Assembly (NCBI RefSeq): GCF_004762045.1
Contig: NZ_SJOM01000007.1
Coordinates: 1 to 64,000 of the forward strand
Length of the DNA: 64,000 nucleotides
Direction of reading: 5' to 3'
Origin: Mycobacterium sp. DL99
Lineage (GTDB): Bacteria; Actinomycetota; Actinomycetes; Mycobacteriales; Mycobacteriaceae
Shown: positions 6,409-15,609 of the stretch, piece after piece
How positions within the stretch are numbered: the first letter of the stretch is position 1
How the letters are laid out: each line of letters starts with the position of its first letter
The notes under the pieces: model-generated
What the model saw: only the letters and a program-made list of their open reading frames with translations
Told to the model about the DNA's origin: nothing
The model's database searches: none
Made by a program: the position numbers and the translations under genes

Positions 6409-9375
6409 ATGAAGAGGGGGATCTTGCGTTCGGCTGCGCGCGCGAGCACGAAGGGTTTGGTCGCGGTCGCCTCGGCCGCTGCGGTCGTCGTGATGGGTTG
6501 GTCGGCGCCGGTGGCGTCGGCCGAAACGGCCACCGGTGGGGCAGCCCGGTTCGGCGCATGTGTGGGCGCGCAGAAGTCCGGTGACCTACTGCTGTTGTTC
6601 GACGAGTCGAGCAGCCTGCAGCAGAGCGATCCCGGCGGCGATCGGGTGAACGCGGCGCGGTACCTGTTGCGCACGCTCGGCGAATTTGCCGACCGGGTCG
6701 GCGCCAAACTGGAAGTGGCCTCGGCAGGCTTTTCCGACACCTATACGCCCGAACACGATTGGACCCCGCTCACCGCGGCGAGCGCCAATTCGGTAGGGGA
6801 CCAACTGGCGAGTCTGAAATCGAAGAACACCGGTATCGATACCGATTACTGGATGGCACTGGACGGGGCTCGGCAGGCTCTGGCCGCCCGCGGCGGTGGC
6901 GGCGCGGGTGCCGGCGCCGACTCGGGTCAGCGGTGTCAGGCGGTGGCCTGGTTCTCCGACGGCAAGATCGACTTCACCCCGCGCGAGGTGGCCAAGCCCT
7001 ACGCCGAAGGTGTCGACCTGACCAACCAGGGCGGCATCGATCAGGCCAGGCAGCGGGCCGTCGAGTCGATCTGCCGCGGCGGGGGAGTTGCCGACCAGGT
7101 GCGGTCATCGGGGATCGTGATGCTCGGCATAGGCCTGGGCGCCGAGGCCTCACCAGGCGACTTCGACGTGATGAGCGCGATCAGCACCGGAAAAGGGCTG
7201 GACGGCATGAAGTGCGGGGACATCACCGATCCGGTCCCCGGTGACTTCTATCCGGTGTCGAACATCGACGACATGCTGTTCGCGTTCGACAAGCTCAACC
7301 CCGAACCCGGGGTGAACTCCCAGGGACCGGTGTGTCAGGGGCAGCTGTGTGAGGAGGCCCGGCACAACTTCGTGCTGGACCGCTCCATCAAATCGGTGAC
7401 CATCCTGGGCTCCGGCGACGTCCCGGGTGTGGTGCCCTATCTGGTTTCCCCGTCGGGAGCCACCGTCGAGTTACCGAAGAAGGACGGCAAGGTCGAGCTC
7501 CAGGTGGGTGGTGCCCCGGTGAGCTACGAATGGCTCTCCGACACCTCCCAGACCATTGCGATGACCAGCGGCGGCGGTGAGTGGGCCGGCCAGTGGGCGA
7601 TCACCTACGTCGATCCCAGCAGCGCGCATCCCGATGCGGTGTCGAAGGTGAACATCCACATCACCACCGACATCTTCCCTGCGCTGACCAACGGCGATGC
7701 CATCAAGTGGCGCAGCGGCGCGAAGATCGATGATCTGACTTTCGGCCTGGTCGACGGTAAGGGCCAGGCGGTGTCACCGAAGGATCTCGCCGGCACCGCC
7801 GAGATGACCGTTCAGCTCGTACCCGAGGGCGCCGAGCCGATAGTGCTGATGGATGCCGCGCCCAAGGAGAACATCGCAGTCCCCGTGAGCGTGGATCTGT
7901 CCAAGGTCGCCCCGGGCCGCGCCACGCTCAAGATGTCGCTGGGGATCACCACCGCACCGGCGATGGATCCGGCCGGCGTGCAGATCGCCCCCGGCACCAA
8001 ACTGTCGCAGCAGACGCGGGACCTGCCGGTGCAGATCCAGCCCAAGGTGGGATTGCCGACCATCGGTGAGCGGATCGACTTCGGTTCAGTACAGGCGGCC
8101 GAGGGCGCCACGGCGGAACTGACCGTCACAGGGCCGGGGTGTGTCTGGATCGCCGACGGCGAGCCCGTCAAGGTGATCGCCGGCCCGGAGGGAATCGGCG
8201 ACCCGAAAGTGACCGCGGCGCAGAACTCGTCGGGCAACTGCCTCAAGCTCGACAAAGATCAGACCCAGAAGCTGCAGGTCACGTTGCGGACCGACCAGGA
8301 CGGTCACGGCGGTCTGAACGGCACCGTTCCGGTGCATGTGGCCTCGCTGGAGGATCCCGACGACGGCCAGGTGGTCGACGTACAGTTTGCCGCGTCGCTG
8401 CTGAAGCCGCTGAACACGACCAACTTCGTGCTGGTCTTGATCGCTGCACTGCTGCTGGGGCCGGGAATTCCGTTGGGCCTGTTGTACCTGTCGAAGTGGT
8501 GGGTCACCAAGATCCCGAATACGCCGTTGCTGGCCGAACGAATCCACGTCGAGGTCAACAACGACATGGCGCTGCGCGACGGGAATCCGTTCGCGATGGT
8601 CGATTCCGATCTGATCCAGCCGGTCACCGGATTGACCGAAGGCGTACGCAGGCTGTCGGTGCTCGGGGTGACTCTCAACGCGGTGATGGGCCGCAGTCCG
8701 TTCGGCGCAGGCCGGGTCACGGTCGACGCGGGCAACCTCGTCAGCGTCGGTTCCGAGTTGCCGGGCAGTGACGAGACCGGCTTGCACGCGGTGCTGCCGC
8801 TGGCCGTGCACAACACCTGGGTGGTGCTGCACGATCCGCGGGGACCGTCGAATCGTGCGGAGGTGTTGCTGCTGGTCAGCGGCAACACCGACACTGCAGC
8901 CAGAGAGAAGATCTTCGAGGAGGTGGGCCGCCGGCTGCCGGAGCTCCTCAACGGCCTGCGGTTGCGTGCGATACAGGCCGGAGTCGCGTCGCCCCACGAC
9001 GATCAGGACCAGGGTGCATCACCGTTCGGTGAGGCCGGACACGGTGCTGCCCCTGCCGGATACGACCCGTTCGGCGGACCCCAGGCACCGATGGAGGCTC
9101 CCGGCGGGTCGTACGGGCCCACCGCAGCGTCCGGCCCCCCCGATCCGTTCGGAGCCGGCATGCCCCCCGCGCCGCAGGGGCCGGGTCCCGGCCCGTATGA
9201 GTCGGGACAGCAAGTGCCGCACTCGTATCAGCCGGACGCGAACCGGCCCCCACCCGCCCGACAACCCGGTGTACCTGGCGATACTCGACAGGGGCAGCAG
9301 GGACCCCCGGCGCCCCAGGGGCGCCCTCAGCACTATGACCCCGATCCGTTCGACCCGTTTGGTGGAGGAGCCTGA
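6409..9375 (+). CDS. Exported von Willebrand factor A protein with cytoplasmic DPFG-motif tail
   Basis: The 988 aa protein begins with a signal sequence (residues 1-38, ending APVASA) and then a vWA domain (about 55-290). The MIDAS motif DESSS is at 65-69, where a divalent metal would bind a ligand. A long beta-rich extracellular part follows. One membrane segment near 668-692 (FVLVLIAALLLGPGIPLGLL) is followed by a cytoplasmic region and a Pro-rich tail (about 860-988) that carries DPFGG, DPFGA and DPFDPFGGG. The topology is therefore outside sensor/binding domain, one anchor, inside tail. Its stop overlaps the start of the tubulin-like gene (TGATG), so translation is probably coupled. The vWA call is solid; the ligand is unknown. 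Confidence 0.8.
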   Translation: MKRGILRSAARASTKGLVAVASAAAVVVMGWSAPVASAETATGGAARFGACVGAQKSGDLLLLFDESSSLQQSDPGGDRVNAARYLLRTLGEFADRVGAKLEVASAGFSDTYTPEHDWTPLTAASANSVGDQLASLKSKNTGIDTDYWMALDGARQALAARGGGGAGAGADSGQRCQAVAWFSDGKIDFTPREVAKPYAEGVDLTNQGGIDQARQRAVESICRGGGVADQVRSSGIVMLGIGLGAEASPGDFDVMSAISTGKGLDGMKCGDITDPVPGDFYPVSNIDDMLFAFDKLNPEPGVNSQGPVCQGQLCEEARHNFVLDRSIKSVTILGSGDVPGVVPYLVSPSGATVELPKKDGKVELQVGGAPVSYEWLSDTSQTIAMTSGGGEWAGQWAITYVDPSSAHPDAVSKVNIHITTDIFPALTNGDAIKWRSGAKIDDLTFGLVDGKGQAVSPKDLAGTAEMTVQLVPEGAEPIVLMDAAPKENIAVPVSVDLSKVAPGRATLKMSLGITTAPAMDPAGVQIAPGTKLSQQTRDLPVQIQPKVGLPTIGERIDFGSVQAAEGATAELTVTGPGCVWIADGEPVKVIAGPEGIGDPKVTAAQNSSGNCLKLDKDQTQKLQVTLRTDQDGHGGLNGTVPVHVASLEDPDDGQVVDVQFAASLLKPLNTTNFVLVLIAALLLGPGIPLGLLYLSKWWVTKIPNTPLLAERIHVEVNNDMALRDGNPFAMVDSDLIQPVTGLTEGVRRLSVLGVTLNAVMGRSPFGAGRVTVDAGNLVSVGSELPGSDETGLHAVLPLAVHNTWVVLHDPRGPSNRAEVLLLVSGNTDTAAREKIFEEVGRRLPELLNGLRLRAIQAGVASPHDDQDQGASPFGEAGHGAAPAGYDPFGGPQAPMEAPGGSYGPTAASGPPDPFGAGMPPAPQGPGPGPYESGQQVPHSYQPDANRPPPARQPGVPGDTRQGQQGPPAPQGRPQHYDPDPFDPFGGGA

Positions 9376-12300
9376 TGCGCCGTTTCTTGGTAGTCGGATG
9401 TGGTGGTTCCGGTGGCGCCACTTTGGCGTTCATGATGGATCAGCTGCGCTCTGAACTACACGCCGCAGGCATCGACAAGTTGTTGGCGGGCTGGCAGTTC
9501 GTGCACATCGATGTGCCCAGTGCGGCCGAGTCGGGGCCCGAGGGCCTGGCGAACGTTCCGGCCCAGGGCGGCAGCTACATCGGGTGCGGTCCCCAGGGCA
9601 GTAGTTACGCAATTCTCGACGGTGCGCTGTCGCAGCGGCTGGCTGCCGATGGCGCCCTCGATACCGTCGCCACCTGGGCGCCGCGCAATCCGCAGGAGGT
9701 CACCAACCCGATCTCGGCCGGTGCCGGACAGTACCGGGCGATCGGCCGGATGATCACGCTGAGCAAGGCCAGCGAGATTCACGCCCGGCTGCAGTCGGCC
9801 TGGGATGCGTTGTTCCGGGTGGAGACGATTTCGGAGATGGCCTCGGCCAGCGTGCCCGGGATGGGTCGGTTCGACCCGAACGAGCCGCCTCTGGTGCTGG
9901 TGGTGTCCTCGATGGCCGGCGGTGCCGGTGCCTCGATGGCCCTGGACGTCTGCCGGTTGCTCACCTTGGTGACCGGGCTGGACCCGAAATTGATGGGTGT
10001 CTTCATGGTGACGCCCGACATCTTCGATTCGTTGCCGGAGAGCGCGCGCACCGGTGTGCGGGCCAATGCGCTGGCGATGCTGGGTGAGATCGTGGCCAGC
10101 CAGGCCGGCGCCGCCCGCGAGCACGACGTGCGGATCCTGCGGGCCCTGGGCCAGCACCACGGTGACGGCGAGCCGATCCCGTTCGCCCGCGTGTTCCCGG
10201 TCGGCCGGTACATCGGCGCCGATCGGACCCTGTTCGGCGACGGCTCCCAGAACGCCGTGTACCGCGGCCTGGCCCGCGGTCTGGCCGGGCTGATGATGAG
10301 TGGCAAGGCCAGCGACCAGTTCGTGTCCTACGACCTCGGCAACACCGCGTCGCCGGTCGGTGACCGTGACGTCCTCGGCTGGGGCATCTCGGCATGGGAT
10401 GTATTGCCTTGGGGCACATACGGTTTCTCCAGCCTGTCGATGGGCCGTGACCGGTATGCGGAGTACGCAGCGCAGCGGCTCGCCCGTGCGGCCGCCGACA
10501 AACTGCTCTTCGGCCACGTCCAGCCGGGCAACCCGGCGTCGAGCAACGAGCAGCTCGACACCCTGCTGAGCAGCCAGTGGCAGGCGCACTGCGGTGAACT
10601 GCGCATCCCCGATCAGACAGGCGACGAGCAGACCCGGATCGGCATTCTGGGCAACTGGATCGCCAACGGGGCCTTCGCACCCGAAGCCGTCGTCGGGGCC
10701 GTCAACGGTCTGGTGGAACGCCAGTTGCGAGGCTATCTGCCCAATCCGCAAGGGATGTCGGCCGACCAGTGGGTGCCGATTTTCCGGCAGGCGGTGCTCA
10801 ACCGGCGTGCCGACCTTGCCCGCTCCTGCGCCGAGACGGGCTACGCGATGGCCTACGCGTGGCACAACGAGTTCTCCGAACAGCTTCGAGTGATGGTCGG
10901 CCGCGCCGCGGCGACCCTCGGTCTGCCGTATGCCCGCGAGCTCGTCGACCGGCTGCGCCGCCATGTCAACGACGTGCTGGCGCCGGGTCTGGCACAGCTG
11001 GGATCCATGGGCCCGCCGGACATCGTCGCGGTGCCGCCGCAGGTCGACGCGGCGCTGCGGTCCCTTCACGGCACCATGACCAACGCCGACCAGGTGCTAG
11101 GGGTCGCGCTGGACGGTTTCCGCTCCAACGTGCGCCGCCAGCTCTTCGCCGATGCCGCCGCCCGCATTGCCGACGTGATGCGGGTGATGGGCGCCGAACT
11201 GCTTGCGCCCCTTCGGGAATCGCTCGGTGAGGCGATGATTCTGCTCGAGAAGGCTCGTTCAGAACCGCCCTCGGACATCGGATTGGCCCGCTTGTCGACC
11301 GACCAGTACGTCGCCTGGCCCTCGGATGCCGACGAGCTGGTGCCGTCGCGGTTCGCCGAGGCCAACAATGAGGTGCTGCTGATCAGTTCCGCGGCGTTCA
11401 AGCAACGCTACGAAACCGACCTGCCCAAGGCAGTCGGCGGCGCGCACGCGATGATCCCGCTGCGCAACGCTGTCGAGGACGCCACCACCAGGGTGATCAT
11501 GGGTGAGTGGCAGACCACCGGCGGTGTGTCGGCTCCCGGCGGGCTCGTCGAGCTGACCGCCAGCTGGGTGACCCGCGCTCTGGGAACCGACCCGGAGACC
11601 GGCAGACCACGCGTGCCGTCGATGGCGCAGTTCGACATTCACACGCGGCCCGCCGAACTGCTGTCCCGGGCCCGGTTGTACGTGGCCCGTCCGGGGGAGG
11701 CCTTCGAGGTCTTCTGCAAGGTGTCGCTGCGCGACTTCGTACAGGGCGTCGGTGCCTCGGAATCCGAACTGACCAACCGCCGCCAGGACATCGCGACCAA
11801 GTTCAGCGAGGCGCTGTCCCTGGCCCGGCCGCTGGCGAGCGTGAACGACCAGGCACTTCAACGGGTGCACCCCGGCCAGCAGGTCGAGTACCGGTACAAG
11901 TTCTCCGAGATCCCGTTCGCCGGGCAACCGGTGGCCGAGGCGCTCAGTGACGTGTTGAGGTCCAATCCGCGTATCGACCAGGCCACCAAGGACAACTACG
12001 GCCGGTCGCTGTCGGACGAGGACAGCGTCACCCGCATCGACATCTTCGGGTCCTACCCGAACTATTCACCACTGGCGTTCGATTCGGTGCTCAAACCGGC
12101 GGCGCAGCAGTGGGCCCAGACCGCGGGACCCGGACGCGGACAGTTCTGGCGCTACCGGAGGTCGCGTCCGCTGGCGGCTTCGCTGCCGATGACCGACGAC
12201 GAGCGTCGCACCATGACCGCCGGCTGGTTCCTGGGCCAGATCCTCGGCCGCATCCAGATTCCCGCTTCGCCATACACCGAACCGGTCCGGATCTTCGACG

Positions 12301-12926
12301 GCAACGACAATCAGTGGCTGAACTTCCCCAACCCGCTGCTCACCCCGCCGTCGGCGTTCACCGCGTCCTACGACTGGCTCCCCGCGGTGCTCGAGGGAAT
12401 CCTGTTGGCGATCGCCACGTCACATGAACCCCCCGTGATGCGGTCCCTGCGGCCCTACCAGGTGCTGCGTGAGCTCTACGACTCGCACAGCCAGGACCCG
12501 GCCAGCGGCATCGTCGAGCTGTCAGCCGCCGGGTTGCTTCGCGAATTCCTCCAGACCGGAGTGTCGGGCCGGGGCGTCACCTCCCGGGTGGGGCCGATCG
12601 CTGCGGCGCAGACGACCGAGGAACGGCGCAGCGCCGCCGAAACCTGGTTGAGCAACGTCCGTGACGTCGCGGCGCAGTACCTGCCCTCGGACATGCCCGG
12701 TGCGGCACCCGAGGGTGCGTTCACCACGGTCACGACCCGGTCCAAGGCAGCCAAGACGCCGATCTTCCGCGATCTGGCGCCCGATGTCTTCTGGGCCACC
12801 GACATGTTGATCAAGCTGCTGGAGCGCGAGGCCGAGGCACTGGCCAGGGGAGAGCATGCCGGCGCGGCCACGTTCCTGGACGACGGTGGCAGCTCGGTCG
12901 TGATTCCGGACGGCGGGACCTTCTAA
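9375..12926 (+). CDS. Very large tubulin/FtsZ-like protein (Tubulin_2-type)
   Basis: The 1183 aa product opens with a nucleotide-binding loop, FLVVGCGGSGGAT (residues 4-16), like the T1 loop of tubulin/FtsZ-fold proteins. A second Gly-rich loop, SSMAGGAGAS (about 179-187), occupies the place of the tubulin signature GGGTGTG and is followed by a strand and GVFMVTPDIF. This fits the Tubulin_2 family of large bacterial tubulin-like proteins, which accompany GTPase and vWA proteins. The remaining 900 residues are helical with no membrane segment. It is predicted to be cytoplasmic and to bind GTP, perhaps without the usual assembly-stimulated hydrolysis because the signature loop is altered. Its start overlaps the vWA stop. 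Confidence 0.7.
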   Translation: MRRFLVVGCGGSGGATLAFMMDQLRSELHAAGIDKLLAGWQFVHIDVPSAAESGPEGLANVPAQGGSYIGCGPQGSSYAILDGALSQRLAADGALDTVATWAPRNPQEVTNPISAGAGQYRAIGRMITLSKASEIHARLQSAWDALFRVETISEMASASVPGMGRFDPNEPPLVLVVSSMAGGAGASMALDVCRLLTLVTGLDPKLMGVFMVTPDIFDSLPESARTGVRANALAMLGEIVASQAGAAREHDVRILRALGQHHGDGEPIPFARVFPVGRYIGADRTLFGDGSQNAVYRGLARGLAGLMMSGKASDQFVSYDLGNTASPVGDRDVLGWGISAWDVLPWGTYGFSSLSMGRDRYAEYAAQRLARAAADKLLFGHVQPGNPASSNEQLDTLLSSQWQAHCGELRIPDQTGDEQTRIGILGNWIANGAFAPEAVVGAVNGLVERQLRGYLPNPQGMSADQWVPIFRQAVLNRRADLARSCAETGYAMAYAWHNEFSEQLRVMVGRAAATLGLPYARELVDRLRRHVNDVLAPGLAQLGSMGPPDIVAVPPQVDAALRSLHGTMTNADQVLGVALDGFRSNVRRQLFADAAARIADVMRVMGAELLAPLRESLGEAMILLEKARSEPPSDIGLARLSTDQYVAWPSDADELVPSRFAEANNEVLLISSAAFKQRYETDLPKAVGGAHAMIPLRNAVEDATTRVIMGEWQTTGGVSAPGGLVELTASWVTRALGTDPETGRPRVPSMAQFDIHTRPAELLSRARLYVARPGEAFEVFCKVSLRDFVQGVGASESELTNRRQDIATKFSEALSLARPLASVNDQALQRVHPGQQVEYRYKFSEIPFAGQPVAEALSDVLRSNPRIDQATKDNYGRSLSDEDSVTRIDIFGSYPNYSPLAFDSVLKPAAQQWAQTAGPGRGQFWRYRRSRPLAASLPMTDDERRTMTAGWFLGQILGRIQIPASPYTEPVRIFDGNDNQWLNFPNPLLTPPSAFTASYDWLPAVLEGILLAIATSHEPPVMRSLRPYQVLRELYDSHSQDPASGIVELSAAGLLREFLQTGVSGRGVTSRVGPIAAAQTTEERRSAAETWLSNVRDVAAQYLPSDMPGAAPEGAFTTVTTRSKAAKTPIFRDLAPDVFWATDMLIKLLEREAEALARGEHAGAATFLDDGGSSVVIPDGGTF

Positions 12927-12929
12927 GCG

Positions 12930-15608
12930 ATGTCGACGTCCATGGGAACACAGCCCCCGGCACCGCCGCGGGCGTTGACCGTACTGCTGGCACCGCCGAA
13001 GCACACCGAGGAAATCCTCGCGGTGCTGGCCGACTACTCAGCGGTCGGACTGCTCCACCCGTTCGCCTGGGTGGCAGCAGAAGACGTGGGCGGTCCCTCC
13101 ACCCCGGCCACTATGATCCAGGACGGCCAGGCCAGACCCGTTGTGCTGCAACAGCTTCTGACCGGTGAACGTTACGACCGGATCCGGATCACGGTCTTGG
13201 TGCCGATCGAGGCGCCCAGCGCCGAGCGGGTACCGCTCGAAACGGAGCAGGCGGTCGAGCAAAGTGTGCGCAGCAGCGCGATGGGGTCACCGATCAGCCT
13301 CCTACGACTTCTGATCACCCCGGGAAACTCCGCTCCGACCACACCGGATCTGGCGTTGGTGCTGGAAGGTTGGCACAACCTGCTGATCGCACCGGAGGAT
13401 TCGGCCGCGCCCGGACTCGGTGCGGTGCCGTGGAACCGACTCACCGATCCAGCCGACGTGGCCCAACAGACCGCGCCGGTGGTGGCCGGCATCAGCGGTC
13501 TGTGGGCCGGGTTGGACCGGAGCCCGTTCGACGCTCTCGAGATCCTGCCCGGCCAGACGGTGCGGGCCGTCAGGGCCTTCTACCGCAGGCTGGACAGCAC
13601 TGCCGTCGAAGAGAGCTTGCGCACACACCTTTTCGACCCGACCGGTCGGCTGCCCCTGCCGCAGGGCGGTCAGGTCCCGGTGGTCTACATCGAAGACGTT
13701 CCCACGGCGACACAGTCCATGGCCCGCGCGTTGTGGACCAAACACCGCGACGTGCTGCGGGGACCGCGCCTGGCCGTTGACGCCGGCCCGACCCAGACGA
13801 TCTCCATCTGGGCCGCGATGAAGATGTTCCTCAAGTTCATGGCCACCGCGCTGCGCAGGGCCCCGTCAGCCTGGCTCTCGGCCGTGATGGGTTCGGTCAC
13901 CTCGGCGGTGGCCAGCACCGTGCAGGGCACCGTGTTCGGGCGCACCGACTCGGCATTCGCTGTGGTCGCCGACGCGACGAAAGCCGACTGGCAGGACCTC
14001 AACCGCAGCGCAGAGACACTGCAGACGGCACTGAACGGCGGTCAGGACGGGCTCGTCCAGCAGCAGGATCTGACCGGGTTGTGGACCGACTTCGCCAACG
14101 GCGCACTGACTTTGGCCGACGGGGGCCGGAGGGCGGCCGGGCTCGACCCCATCGCGGTGGGTTCTGCGGTCGGCGTGGTGTTCAACGCCGAGGACGTCGT
14201 GCCCAGCCCGGCCGGTCATTTCCGGGGCATCCCGACCTCACTGGCAGCGGTGATCGGCGTCGGTGAGGTCGAGGGCGCCGACGTGCTCGGCGCGGCCAAC
14301 GTGCGCGAACGTCTGCAGAATGCCTACTCCGATCCAGCCGCCGGGGTGGAGGCGCGCAACACCGGTACCGAGTTGGATCGTTGGCAGGCAGCCGCGACCC
14401 GGAGCTACGCCTGGCAGGTGAGCTCGGTCCTGGCCGATTTCATGCAGCGGGCCCGGTCCGAGGTGACCGACATGGTGTCGCAGATCCAGGCGATAGCCAA
14501 CCGCGATGCCGTCGACGAGCGCCTTCGGGAACGCCAGGCCGTGATCAGCATCATCCTGCGAACGTTGACCGTCGCGGTGTTCGTGGTGCTGCTGGCTTTG
14601 ATCGGCATCGCCGCCGCCGACTGGGTGAGCTGGAAGTTCGCCCTGAGCACCGGCGCCGCGGTGATCCTCATCTACATCCTCGTTTCGTTGGCGCTGTTCC
14701 TTCTGAGTCAGCGAGATCTGTTCGCCGAGATGAACTTGCGAAAATCTCAGCAGCACCAACTCGAGATGATGCACGCCAATCTGCGTACCGCCGTGCAGGA
14801 TCTGAGCCGGATGACCTCGGCTTACGGACAGCTGCTGGCCTGGTGCAGGACGTTGGGGACGGTGCTGCGGGCGCCGTTTGGGCCGCCGCCGCCGAGCCAA
14901 CGCGCCGCGGGCTTTCTGGTCGACGGACTGCCCAGGTCCACGCAGGTCGGCATTGCCACGCCGTCGCCGGATCAGGCTGACAACGCGGTCCACGGGATCC
15001 AGCGGAGGCTCTATTCGCTGGGTTGGCTGACGAAACCGTGGGAAGACATGCTGGCCGAGGCCGCCGCCCGCCTGCGTGAGGAGCCCATCGCGCTGTTTCG
15101 GCAGCCCGGGGTGGGCACGTCATCGGGCCTGGATCAGTGGTCGGCGGCCGTGATGTCCGGGCGGGTGCGTCCGACCGGGGCCGACGCGTTGTGGGCCCGG
15201 GTGGAGCAGATGTTCACCGACGAGGCAGCGGGCCGGCCCGGTGCCCTGTCCGATGCACTGACCGGCACGGTGCGGGTTCCGACGATCGGCCGTGACATAC
15301 CGGCCCAGCAGTTCAATGCGGGGTTCGTCGATCACCGACCGGATCGGGCAGCTCCGTTCGACTCGTCGCTGTTCACCAACGCCGCGGTCACCGCCGGGCG
15401 GTCCGGGGTGGCCATCGACGAAGCCGTCGTGGTCCGCGGCGGGCTGGGATATCGGGCGGTGGTCGTGCAGGCCAGCGACGGGCTCCCGCCGTACAATTTT
15501 GCGTTGTTCGAGATACCGGTTGCCATCGCCGGTGGCGACGACGACCCGACGACCATGGTCCGACGCACCGAACTTGATGTGCCGCCAGGGGAGGACATGG
15601 TGTTCTGA
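12930..15608 (+). CDS. Two-pass membrane protein of the tubulin/GTPase operon
   Basis: The 892 aa protein has a long cytoplasmic N-terminal region with alternating alpha/beta character. Two membrane segments lie near residues 543-563 and 572-592, followed by a helical stretch likely to form a coiled coil (about 597-640). The C-terminal domain ends FALFEIPVAIAGGDDDP... and finally GEDMVF. No catalytic motif is visible; it may be the membrane scaffold for the tubulin-like and GTPase proteins. It starts 4 bp after the preceding stop and ends 1 bp before the next start. A decayed copy of only its last few dozen codons precedes the second operon at 30.7-30.87 kb, where the same sequence stands next to the FN3-like gene. 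Confidence 0.7.
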   Translation: MSTSMGTQPPAPPRALTVLLAPPKHTEEILAVLADYSAVGLLHPFAWVAAEDVGGPSTPATMIQDGQARPVVLQQLLTGERYDRIRITVLVPIEAPSAERVPLETEQAVEQSVRSSAMGSPISLLRLLITPGNSAPTTPDLALVLEGWHNLLIAPEDSAAPGLGAVPWNRLTDPADVAQQTAPVVAGISGLWAGLDRSPFDALEILPGQTVRAVRAFYRRLDSTAVEESLRTHLFDPTGRLPLPQGGQVPVVYIEDVPTATQSMARALWTKHRDVLRGPRLAVDAGPTQTISIWAAMKMFLKFMATALRRAPSAWLSAVMGSVTSAVASTVQGTVFGRTDSAFAVVADATKADWQDLNRSAETLQTALNGGQDGLVQQQDLTGLWTDFANGALTLADGGRRAAGLDPIAVGSAVGVVFNAEDVVPSPAGHFRGIPTSLAAVIGVGEVEGADVLGAANVRERLQNAYSDPAAGVEARNTGTELDRWQAAATRSYAWQVSSVLADFMQRARSEVTDMVSQIQAIANRDAVDERLRERQAVISIILRTLTVAVFVVLLALIGIAAADWVSWKFALSTGAAVILIYILVSLALFLLSQRDLFAEMNLRKSQQHQLEMMHANLRTAVQDLSRMTSAYGQLLAWCRTLGTVLRAPFGPPPPSQRAAGFLVDGLPRSTQVGIATPSPDQADNAVHGIQRRLYSLGWLTKPWEDMLAEAAARLREEPIALFRQPGVGTSSGLDQWSAAVMSGRVRPTGADALWARVEQMFTDEAAGRPGALSDALTGTVRVPTIGRDIPAQQFNAGFVDHRPDRAAPFDSSLFTNAAVTAGRSGVAIDEAVVVRGGLGYRAVVVQASDGLPPYNFALFEIPVAIAGGDDDPTTMVRRTELDVPPGEDMVF

Positions 15609-15609
15609 C

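Noticed and set aside
15292..15609. Earlier start for the FN3-like gene
   Set aside because: That part is out of frame inside the preceding membrane gene; the paralogue at 30871 begins at the same leader sequence.
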